Part shown: positions 1 through 5,110 of the stretch, in pieces
Position numbering within the stretch: position 1 is the first letter of the stretch
How the letters are laid out: every line of letters begins with the position of its first letter
Assembly: GCA_002404095.1 (NCBI GenBank)
Contig: DHJA01000067.1
Location: forward strand, 481 to 8,713
DNA: 8,233 nt
Direction: 5' to 3'
Source of the DNA: Planctomycetaceae bacterium UBA4732
Lineage (GTDB): Bacteria > Planctomycetota > Planctomycetia > Gemmatales > Gemmataceae
The notes under the pieces: generated by a model
The model's input: only the letters and a program-made list of their open reading frames with translations
The model's database searches: none
Told to the model about the DNA's origin: nothing
Translations under genes and position numbers: made by a program

Positions 1-20
1 CCGGAGCGCAAGCGACGGGT
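1..20. repeat. Short GC-rich imperfect palindrome at left edge (dispersed-repeat-like)
   Basis: The first bases contain CCGGAGCGCAAGCGACGGG, an imperfect inverted repeat (CCG...CGG outside, CGC...GCG inside, with an AA centre). From memory, elements of the type GAGCGCAAGCGA are frequent dispersed intergenic repeats in planctomycete genomes. Its position at the very edge, with another GC-rich palindrome at the other edge, fits sequence that ends in repeats. Copy number cannot be judged from this window. Confidence 0.4.
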
Positions 21-155
21 TTAGGCGAAACCAGTGGCTTGGGCTCCGGGCTTGTAGGCAACCTGCACCGGTATGGGATCCCCCTTGGCATCATCGCAGG
101 CGGACTGCTGGTGCTGACACTACTCGTTTTTCTGGCTTTGCGACTGTGGCTATAG
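3..155 (+). CDS. Possible C-terminal fragment of a membrane-anchored protein
   Basis: An open frame enters from the left edge and stops at TAG 153-155, giving about 50 residues. The first half is Gly-rich (ETSGLGSGLVGN). The last 25 or so residues form one strongly hydrophobic stretch (IPLGIIAGGLLVLTLLVFLA followed by LRLWL), like a C-terminal single transmembrane helix with a very short cytoplasmic or periplasmic end. No family can be named. The first 20 or so bases look like a dispersed repeat, so the true coding part may start later or the edge may be an assembly join. It lies in the same direction as nuoA, separated by about 170 bases that include a terminator-like hairpin, so it is probably not part of the nuo operon. 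A chance hydrophobic reading cannot be excluded. Confidence 0.4.
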   Translation, partial: GAQATGLGETSGLGSGLVGNLHRYGIPLGIIAGGLLVLTLLVFLALRLWL

Positions 156-191
156 CGGATTAGGCTGTTCGCCGCGCCGGCTTATTTTCCC

Positions 192-219
192 TTGACCCTT
201 CTTCCCACGTTCCTAGGAT
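192..219 (+). promoter_or_regulatory. Candidate sigma70-type promoter upstream of nuoA
   Basis: TTGACC at 192-197 (five of six matches to the -35 consensus) is followed after 16 bases by TAGGAT at 214-219 (four of six matches to the -10 consensus). It is the best promoter match I found between the upstream stop codon and nuoA. Transcription would begin near 226 and leave a leader of about 100 bases containing the hairpins at 252-278 and 287-304. If it is the nuo promoter, the terminator-like hairpin lies inside the leader. If it is not, that hairpin simply ends the upstream gene. Confidence 0.35.
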
Positions 220-251
220 GCCATTGGAGCATCGTCGCGCTGGTCTATCCC

Positions 252-278
252 CTGACGAGACCGTCAGATTTTCTTTTT
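252..278 (+). terminator. Intrinsic terminator-like hairpin with T-run
   Basis: CTGACG (252-257) and CGTCAG (262-267) form a perfect six-base-pair stem around the four-base loop AGAC, followed at once by ATTTTCTTTTT (268-278). The stem is short for a strong intrinsic terminator, but the T-run is good. It may end transcription of the upstream gene, whose possible stop is at 155, or act as an attenuator in the nuo leader. It lies 49 bases before the nuoA ATG. Confidence 0.5.
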
Positions 279-286
279 GATCGACA

Positions 287-304
287 TCGTGAAAAAAATC
301 ACGA
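287..304. promoter_or_regulatory. Perfect inverted repeat with A-rich loop before nuoA
   Basis: TCGTGA (287-292) and TCACGA (299-304) are perfect reverse complements separated by six A residues. This could be a small RNA hairpin or a protein-binding operator immediately upstream of nuoA. The A-run could also pair with the T-run of the preceding hairpin (267-275 with 292-300, one mismatch), so the two structures may be mutually exclusive. No protein or ligand can be assigned. Confidence 0.35.
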
Positions 305-327
305 AGTCGGCCGCCGAGAATGGTGTA

Positions 328-714
328 ATGGACTTTAACCTGTCCACGTACTATCCGATTTTCATCTACCTTGTAGTGGTGATCGGCGCCGCCGCCACCG
401 CCATCATCGGTCCCGCGCTAGTTGCGCCCAAGCGCAAGACGCCGGTTAAGCAAATGCCGTATGAATCGGGCATGGACCCGATCGGCGACGCCCGCCAGCG
501 CTTCGACGTAAAGTTCTACCTGATCGCCATCTTGTTCTTGGTGTTCGACGTGGAATTGCTCTTTTTGTATCCGTGGGCGGCTGCTTCGGGCGATCAGCCG
601 CTTATTCCGCCAGCCTTCCGGAACATCGTCTTTTGGGAAGTGCTGGCGTTCCTGGCCACCGTCGTCGTGGCCTATGTCTACGCCTGGCGGAAAGGGGTGT
701 TCCGATGGCGCTAG
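328..714 (+). CDS. nuoA: NADH-quinone oxidoreductase subunit A (complex I)
   Basis: A small membrane subunit of complex I at the junction of the peripheral and membrane arms, next to the quinone entrance. The 128-residue product has the family pattern: a first transmembrane helix at about 8-31, a loop with PYESG (44-48) and [11 protein letters not shown] (58-68), a second helix at about 62-82 containing the conserved acidic pair FDVE (Asp74, Glu76), and a third helix at about 100-119. Length is typical. I chose ATG 328 because upstream in-frame candidates (TTG 277, GTG 289) have no SD sequence and would encode a charged extension unlike the family, inside the leader hairpins. The SD before 328 is itself weak (GAG at 316-318). 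Its end overlaps the nuoB start by 10 bases. It is the first gene of the operon visible here. Confidence 0.95.
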   Translation: MDFNLSTYYPIFIYLVVVIGAAATAIIGPALVAPKRKTPVKQMPYESGMDPIGDARQRFDVKFYLIAILFLVFDVELLFLYPWAAASGDQPLIPPAFRNIVFWEVLAFLATVVVAYVYAWRKGVFRWR

Positions 715-1319
715 AGACCGGTGAGGGCGTGATCTTAGGCAAGCTGGCGCATCTGGCCGATTGGGCGGCCAACCTCGCACGCAAAAACAGCTTGTGGCCG
801 ATGCCTTTCGGCACGGCCTGCTGCGCCATCGAGCTGATGGCGACCGGCGCCTCGCGTCACGACATCGCCCGCTTCGGCTCCGAGGCCATGCGCTTCAGTC
901 CGCGCCAGTGCGATCTGATGATCGTGGCCGGCCGGGTGGCGATGAAGATGTTGCCGGTGCTGCAACGCATCTGGCTGCAAATGCCGGAGCCGAAATGGTG
1001 TATATCGATGGGCGCCTGCGCCTCCAGCGGCGGCGTCTTCGACACCTACGCCGTGGTGCAGGGCATCGACCGTTTCATTCCGGTGGACGTTTATGTACCC
1101 GGATGTCCGCCGCGGCCGGAGCAGTTGCTCCAATCCTTGATGGACATTCAGGCGAAAGTGTCGCGCACTGGGACCATTAGCGGTGCGGAGTTCAACAAGC
1201 GCGGGCCGGGTGAGGCGCCCAAGCACCTGGGCCTGGAAATGGCCCCGGCCGACGCCCTCGTGGCGCCGGCTAACTTCTCGACCGCCACGCGGTTGCAAGG
1301 CGGAGGGCGGGCGCAGTGA
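705..1319 (+). CDS. nuoB: NADH-quinone oxidoreductase subunit B, cluster N2
   Basis: A 204-residue subunit that carries the terminal [4Fe-4S] cluster N2, which passes electrons to quinone at the interface with NuoD. The four ligands are visible: the adjacent pair Cys39-Cys40 in [10 protein letters not shown], Cys105 in MGACASSGG, and Cys134 in [10 protein letters not shown]. The spacing matches the Thermus subunit exactly with an offset of six. An additional Cys99 lies in PKWCISMG. The C-terminal 45 or so residues are a variable extension. The start ATG 705 has a clear SD (AAAGGGG at 691-697). A longer in-frame opening from 573 would duplicate nuoA coding sequence and is rejected. It overlaps nuoA by 10 bases and its TGA overlaps the GTG start of nuoCD, which implies translational coupling. 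Confidence 0.97.
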   Translation: MALETGEGVILGKLAHLADWAANLARKNSLWPMPFGTACCAIELMATGASRHDIARFGSEAMRFSPRQCDLMIVAGRVAMKMLPVLQRIWLQMPEPKWCISMGACASSGGVFDTYAVVQGIDRFIPVDVYVPGCPPRPEQLLQSLMDIQAKVSRTGTISGAEFNKRGPGEAPKHLGLEMAPADALVAPANFSTATRLQGGGRAQ

Positions 1320-3022
1320 CGCACGACGAAATCCTCAAGAAACTCCGCGACCAATTCGGCGCCGAAGCCGTCTCGACCTCGGTGTTCCGCGACAACATCC
1401 GCGTTCATGTCGCGCCGGAACGACTCTTCAGCGTTATGGAATGTCTCAAAAGAGACTGCGGTTTCGACATGCTGGTGGATTGTTCGGCCGCCGACTATTT
1501 GCACTACCCGGACGCGAAAGATCGTTACGGCGTCTGGTATATCCTGTTAAATATGGCCACGGGCGCCCGCTTGTTCGTGAAGACGTTCGTGAACGACCCC
1601 GACCCGACTTTGCCGTCGGTCTACCCGCTGTGGCGCGGGGCCGACTGGATGGAGCGCGAAGTCTACGATATGTACGGCGTGGTCTTCGACGGCCATCCCG
1701 ACCTGCGGCGTATTTTGATGCCGGACGAATTCACCGCCTATCCGCTGCGCAAGGACTACCCGATGCGCGGCCGCGGCGAACCGATTCGGAGACGACCCAT
1801 GCCGCTGGAACTGGCCGATGCCATCGCCCCGCCGGAAGGTCCGGATAAAGAATACCTCTGGACGCTCAATTTCGGCCCTCAGCACCCGGCCACTCATACC
1901 ACGCTGCGCCTCATTCTGACGCTTGACGGCGAAACGGTGGTCAAGGCGGTGCCCGACATCGGCTACTTGCACAGCGGTTTCGAGAAGCTCGGCGAACACC
2001 TCGACTTCAATCAGTATGTGACCATCGTTGACCGGATGAATTATATTTCCCCGGTCGCCAACGAGGTGGCCTGGCACGCGGCCGTCGAGAAGTTGATGGG
2101 AATCGAGCTGACGCCGCGTTGCAAGTACATCCGCACACTCTTCGCCGAATTGATGCGCATCCACGATCATTTGCTCTGCTGCGGGGCGGCGGCGCTCGAC
2201 CTCGGCGGCTTCACCGCGTTCCTGTACGCGTTCAATCAGAAAGAAAAGATCTTCGATATCTGCGAAGCGGCGTCCGGCCAGCGTTTCCACCCCAGCTACA
2301 CGCGCGTCGGCGGCCTGCTGCGCGACCTCGACGACGACACCATCGCCAAGATTCGCGCCTTCGTCCGTGAGTTCCCCAAGGCGCTCGCCGACGTGGTGCG
2401 GCTGCTCAACCGCAATCGCATTTTCATCGACCGGACGAAAGACATCGGCTATCTCTCCAAAGAGGACGCCATCAACCTGAGCGTCACGGGGCCGCTCGCC
2501 CGCGCCAGCGGCATCGTCCGCGACCTGCGCAAAGACGAGCCGTATCTCGCCTACGCGGACCTTGATTTCAAGGTGGTCTGCTCCGACGGCTGCGACTGCC
2601 TGGCGCGCTATCTGGTGCGCATGGAGGAAATGCGGGAGAGTATTAAAATCATTGAGCAGTGCGTCGAAAACCTGCCAGCTGGCTCGGTCAACGTGGACGT
2701 GGAAAGCAAGGAAGTGCTGCCCAGCCAAACGGCGGTCTACCGCAGCATTGAGGGGTTGATTCAGCATTTCGAGCTGATTATGACCAACCGGCAGTGGAAG
2801 CCGCCGGTCGATGAGGTGTACGCGGCCACGGAGGCGCCTAACGGCGAATTGGGCTTTTACATCGTGTCCGACGGCAGCGGCGTCGCCTACCGGGCGCGGA
2901 CGCGGCCGCCGTCGTACATCCATTTTGCCATATTTCCGTACTTAATTGTCGGCCATCAGTTGAGCGACGTGGTGGCAGTGCTGGGCAGTCTCAACATCAT
3001 CGCGGCGGAGTTGGACCGATGA
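1316..3022 (+). CDS. nuoCD: Fused NADH-quinone oxidoreductase subunits C and D
   Basis: A 568-residue fusion of the 30-kDa and 49-kDa complex I subunits. The NuoC part covers about 1-155 and carries the signature [16 protein letters not shown] (106-121) and RRILMP...PLRKDYPM (131-150). A short linker with [16 protein letters not shown] follows. NuoD begins near 180 with [11 protein letters not shown]. His194 and Tyr243 (RMNYISP) correspond to the Thermus quinone head-group ligands His38 and Tyr87. [14 protein letters not shown] (325-338) is also typical. The C-terminal segment reads [12 protein letters not shown], where the family usually has Asp instead of Asn560 and Gly instead of Ala564. 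The start is GTG 1316 with a strong SD (GGAGGG at 1302-1307), overlapping the nuoB stop by four bases (GTGA). Its stop overlaps the nuoE start (ATGA). The fusion is known from Escherichia coli and some other lineages. Confidence 0.96.
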   Translation: MTHDEILKKLRDQFGAEAVSTSVFRDNIRVHVAPERLFSVMECLKRDCGFDMLVDCSAADYLHYPDAKDRYGVWYILLNMATGARLFVKTFVNDPDPTLPSVYPLWRGADWMEREVYDMYGVVFDGHPDLRRILMPDEFTAYPLRKDYPMRGRGEPIRRRPMPLELADAIAPPEGPDKEYLWTLNFGPQHPATHTTLRLILTLDGETVVKAVPDIGYLHSGFEKLGEHLDFNQYVTIVDRMNYISPVANEVAWHAAVEKLMGIELTPRCKYIRTLFAELMRIHDHLLCCGAAALDLGGFTAFLYAFNQKEKIFDICEAASGQRFHPSYTRVGGLLRDLDDDTIAKIRAFVREFPKALADVVRLLNRNRIFIDRTKDIGYLSKEDAINLSVTGPLARASGIVRDLRKDEPYLAYADLDFKVVCSDGCDCLARYLVRMEEMRESIKIIEQCVENLPAGSVNVDVESKEVLPSQTAVYRSIEGLIQHFELIMTNRQWKPPVDEVYAATEAPNGELGFYIVSDGSGVAYRARTRPPSYIHFAIFPYLIVGHQLSDVVAVLGSLNIIAAELDR

Positions 3023-3564
3023 GTTTCCTGAGCGCCGAACTACGGCAGAAAATCCTCGACTACCTGCCGCGCTATCCGAGTAAGCAGGCCGCGACGCTGC
3101 CGGCGTTGCATTTGGTGCAGGATGAGATGCGTTGCGTCCCGCTTGAGGCGGTGCGGGAAATCGCTGGGCTGCTCGACCTCAGCCCCGCCGAGCTGAACGA
3201 CGCGATGAGCTTCTACGGCTTCTTCCGTGGCGAGAATCACAAACTCGGCAAGACGCGGTTATGGGTCTGCCGCAGTCTGGCGTGCGCCTTGCGCGGCGGC
3301 GAGGAATTGCTGACAACGATGTGTCAGAAACTGGGGGTGCGCCCGGGCGGAACGACGGCCGACGGGACGATCACGCTAGAGTTCGCGGAGTGCATCGGCG
3401 TCTGCGAAGGGGCGCCTGCGGTGCTTGTCAACGATGAGGGCCGGCCGGATGTCACACCGGATAAGGTGGACGCGCTGATCGAGGAATTGCGGACGCGGCC
3501 GCCGGCGCTGCATCCGACGTTGGCGACGCCGCCGCCGCGGGCGAATACGACTTCTGTTCCGTAA
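3019..3564 (+). CDS. nuoE: NADH-quinone oxidoreductase subunit E, cluster N1a
   Basis: The 24-kDa-type subunit of the NADH-oxidising module, 181 residues, with a thioredoxin-like [2Fe-2S] domain. The N-terminal helical region (about 1-75) contains the usual HLVQDEM and LSPAELNDAMSFYGFF. The cluster N1a ligands are Cys84 and Cys89 (VCRSLAC) and Cys125 and Cys129 (ECIGVC), a C-x4-C...C-x3-C pattern with the Thermus spacing. The tail after about 158 is Pro/Thr-rich and probably disordered. The start ATG 3019 overlaps the nuoCD stop and has an SD (GGAG at 3007-3010). In most operons nuoF follows directly. Here about 1.5 kb with four unrelated genes intervenes before it. Confidence 0.95.
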   Translation: MSFLSAELRQKILDYLPRYPSKQAATLPALHLVQDEMRCVPLEAVREIAGLLDLSPAELNDAMSFYGFFRGENHKLGKTRLWVCRSLACALRGGEELLTTMCQKLGVRPGGTTADGTITLEFAECIGVCEGAPAVLVNDEGRPDVTPDKVDALIEELRTRPPALHPTLATPPPRANTTSVP

Positions 3565-3645
3565 GCGCGGTCGCCGGGGCATAATAGAGTTGGGGGAAAG
3601 AGTAGTAACGCCAATGTAGTGGCCGTCATTCGGGAGGGCCGAGCC

Positions 3646-4005
3646 ATGCAACTGGAAGACTATTTCGACTTCGAGAAGTTCGATACCGAGTTCGGGCCTG
3701 TAGACCGCATTCGCCTTAAAGATACGCGGGTGGACATCGAAATCGTCGTGGAAGAATTCAACGAGGGGGTTAATCCGCAGGAAATCGCCGAGAACTACCC
3801 TACCTTAACCCTAGAACAAGTGTACGCGGCGATCACTTATTATCTCCACAACAAGGCCGATGTCGATGAATATAACCGACGCGGAGAGGAAATCGCCGAT
3901 GCGTACTATCAGGAGCATTTGAAGCAGCCGCCCGACGCCGTAACCCTGCGTCTTCGAGCCTTAATTGCCCAACGGGATGCCAGGGAGCAAGGGGCCGCAG
4001 GCTGA
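3646..4005 (+). CDS. DUF433 protein, putative antitoxin (copy 1)
   Basis: A 119-residue protein of the DUF433 family (PF04255/COG2442), a small helix-turn-helix-like domain usually encoded directly before a PIN-like partner and predicted to be the antitoxin. The core runs from RIRLKDTRVDIE (about 21-32) through VNPQEIAENYPTLTLEQVYA (42-61) to ITYYLHNKADVDEYNRRGEE. The tail RLRALIAQRDAREQ is charged and may be the partner-binding segment. Start ATG 3646 has a strong SD (GGGAGGG at 3632-3638). A GTG nine codons upstream is rejected because the duplicate copy matches only from this ATG. An 81-base gap separates it from nuoE, longer than any nuo junction here, and contains CATAAT at 3580-3585 without a good -35. 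Its stop overlaps the next start (TGATG). A sampled line is near 48% GC, lower than the nuo genes. Type II antitoxin function is inferred. Confidence 0.85.
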   Translation: MQLEDYFDFEKFDTEFGPVDRIRLKDTRVDIEIVVEEFNEGVNPQEIAENYPTLTLEQVYAAITYYLHNKADVDEYNRRGEEIADAYYQEHLKQPPDAVTLRLRALIAQRDAREQGAAG

Positions 4006-4367
4006 TGAGTCAATTGAAGTTCCTGCTGGACGAAGACACCTCGCGGGCTTTGCTCAAGGCTCTGCGGAGCAGCAAACCGGCCCCAGACGTCCTGCGCGTT
4101 GGCGAGCTAGGCGCCCCGCCGCGAGGCACGAAGGATCCACAAGTGTTGCTGGCCGCGGAAGCCGCCGGCCGGTGCTTAATCAGCCGGGATCGAAAGAGCA
4201 TGAAACGACATCTTCGCGATCACTTCGCCGCCGGTCGCCATACCTGCGGAGTTGTCTTGACGAAAGGCCGCTTCGGGCTGAGGCGGTATGTCAACGACAT
4301 CCTGTTGATCTGGCAGGTCATGACGACTGACGAATGGGTGGATCGAACGGACTATATTCCTTATTGA
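4005..4367 (+). CDS. DUF5615 PIN-like protein, putative toxin (copy 1)
   Basis: A 120-residue protein of the DUF5615/COG4634 group, related to PIN and Mut7-C nuclease domains and commonly paired with DUF433. PIN-type acidic residues are seen at the N-terminus, FLLDEDTS (Asp9, Glu10, Asp11), then Asp44 in GTKDPQVLL and Asp62 in ISRDRKSM, where the second strand normally ends in a T/S-R/K-D motif. The C-terminal part contains HFAAGRHTCGVVL and ends in WVDRTDYIPY. These residues suggest a metal-dependent ribonuclease, but activity has not been shown for this gene. The start overlaps the DUF433 stop by one base (TGATG), with purine-rich GGGAG and AAGGGG segments upstream at 3983-3994, so translation is coupled to the antitoxin gene. 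A 31-base gap leads to the second pair. Confidence 0.82.
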   Translation: MSQLKFLLDEDTSRALLKALRSSKPAPDVLRVGELGAPPRGTKDPQVLLAAEAAGRCLISRDRKSMKRHLRDHFAAGRHTCGVVLTKGRFGLRRYVNDILLIWQVMTTDEWVDRTDYIPY

Positions 4368-4398
4368 GGTAACTCCTGTCGAGTTGGAGGGCCGAACA

Positions 4399-4737
4399 AT
4401 GCAACTGGAAGACTATTTCGACTTCGAGAAGTTCGATACGAAGTTCGGACCCGTGGAGCGCATCCGCATCAAGGAACACCGGATAGCGATTGAGAATGTG
4501 ATCGAGTTCTTTGACCAGGGCATGCCGCCTGACCAGATTCAGCGAGAGGCTTATCCATCGCTTACTCTGGAGCAAGTGTACGCGACGATCACCTATTATC
4601 TGCACAACAAGGCGGAGGTTGATGAATACAACCGGCGCGGAGAGGAAGTCGCGGAGGCGTACTATCAAGAATATCTAGTAAAGGGACCGTTTTTCTTAAG
4701 GGATGAGGCGATGGGCACAGTCTCTTCTCATGAATAA
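4399..4737 (+). CDS. DUF433 protein, putative antitoxin (copy 2)
   Basis: A 112-residue DUF433 protein, the second copy of the putative antitoxin. It begins with the same 14 residues as copy 1 (MQLEDYFDFEKFDT) and shares YP-x-LTLEQVYA, ITYYLHNKA and VDEYNRRGEE. Relative to copy 1 it has one inserted residue (QREAYP versus AENYP). After about residue 93 the two diverge completely: copy 1 ends in a charged RLRALIAQRDAREQ tail, whereas this copy ends VKGPFFLRDEAMGTVSSHE, so its partner-binding end may differ or have been altered by a frameshift. Start ATG 4399 has the same GGAGGG SD (4386-4391); the TTG five codons upstream overlaps the SD and is rejected. Its last eight bases overlap the next gene. 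Confidence 0.83.
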   Translation: MQLEDYFDFEKFDTKFGPVERIRIKEHRIAIENVIEFFDQGMPPDQIQREAYPSLTLEQVYATITYYLHNKAEVDEYNRRGEEVAEAYYQEYLVKGPFFLRDEAMGTVSSHE

Positions 4738-5089
4738 ATTGCACTTTCTGGTGGACCAATGTACGCCTCCGTTCCTCGCGGCGGCGTTGCGACAGGGGGC
4801 CGCGGGGATTGATGTCTTGCAGGTGGGAGATGCTGGCGTTCCGCCGCTCGGAACGCCGGACCCAGACCTCTTGATTGCCGCCGACGCGTCGGCCCGGGTA
4901 TTTATCACGAAGGACCGAAGAACAATGCCCGGACACCTGATTGACCACTATGCCGCCGGTAATCATACCGCCGGCGTGATGTTGATGCGGAACAACTTCG
5001 CGCTCTCCGTGTATGTCCAGAAGATCGTAAACTATTGGACGACGACGACGGCGGACGACTGGGTGGACCGCATGGTATACATTCCTTGA
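4730..5089 (+). CDS. DUF5615 PIN-like protein, putative toxin (copy 2), altered acidic motif
   Basis: A 119-residue DUF5615 protein, the second copy of the putative toxin. It aligns without gaps to copy 1 with 58 of 119 identical residues. Asp9, Asp44 and Asp62 (ITKDRRTM) are kept, but the N-terminal motif LLDEDTS has become LVDQCTP, so Glu10 is Gln and Asp11 is Cys. In PIN-like folds this loop helps bind metal, so the protein may be weakened, inactive or changed in specificity. I chose ATG 4730 because MNKLHFLVD lines up with MSQLKFLLD of copy 1. The in-frame ATG 4703 would add nine residues and lies directly against its AAGGG. The start sits inside the end of the DUF433 gene (ATGAATAA, eight-base overlap) with no clear SD, so expression probably depends on coupling. 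A 21-base gap follows before nuoF. Confidence 0.8.
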   Translation: MNKLHFLVDQCTPPFLAAALRQGAAGIDVLQVGDAGVPPLGTPDPDLLIAADASARVFITKDRRTMPGHLIDHYAAGNHTAGVMLMRNNFALSVYVQKIVNYWTTTTADDWVDRMVYIP

Positions 5090-5110
5090 CGGAACGAATG
5101 GTGATAGCTG

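Larger units (their letters stand above)
3633..5089 (+). repeat. Tandem duplication of a DUF433-DUF5615 gene pair
   Basis: Two units start with the same SD and gene start (GGAGGG at 3633 and 4386, ATG at 3646 and 4399), a pitch of 753 bases. The first 41 bases of the two DUF433 genes are identical, and from the SD onward only 2 of 54 bases differ. Beyond this the copies have diverged: by hand alignment about 70% identity over the first 92 or so residues of the DUF433 proteins and 58 of 119 ungapped residues for the DUF5615 proteins. No terminal repeats or transposase accompany the block. Confidence 0.85.

Noticed and set aside
277..327. Longer nuoA start at TTG 277 or GTG 289
   Set aside because: No SD precedes either codon, the added residues are charged and unlike NuoA, and they fall within the leader hairpins.
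573..704. 44-residue N-terminal extension of nuoB
   Set aside because: It reads nuoA coding sequence out of frame; ATG 705 has a good SD and gives a family-length protein.
1183..1848. 221-codon + strand frame overlapping nuoB and nuoCD
   Set aside because: An Arg-rich out-of-frame reading of two well-supported genes with no motif of its own.
1547..2923. 458-codon open frame on the minus strand opposite nuoCD
   Set aside because: It is the antisense shadow of a clear nuoCD gene in GC-rich DNA; the translation is rich in Arg, Ala and Val without any recognisable domain, and nuoCD fully explains the region.
3557..3585. Internal promoter before the first DUF433 gene (CATAAT at 3580-3585)
   Set aside because: The -10-like box is good but no acceptable -35 (best TTCCGT) or extended -10 accompanies it; not enough to list as a promoter.
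3621..3640. GGCC-N12-GGCC as an antitoxin operator
   Set aside because: Four-base self-complementary arms are expected by chance in GC-rich DNA and the feature is not repeated before the second pair.
3565..5110. Insertion sequence or integron origin of the DUF433/DUF5615 block
   Set aside because: No transposase or integrase gene, no terminal inverted repeats and no convincing target-site duplication between 3565-3645 and 5090-5110.
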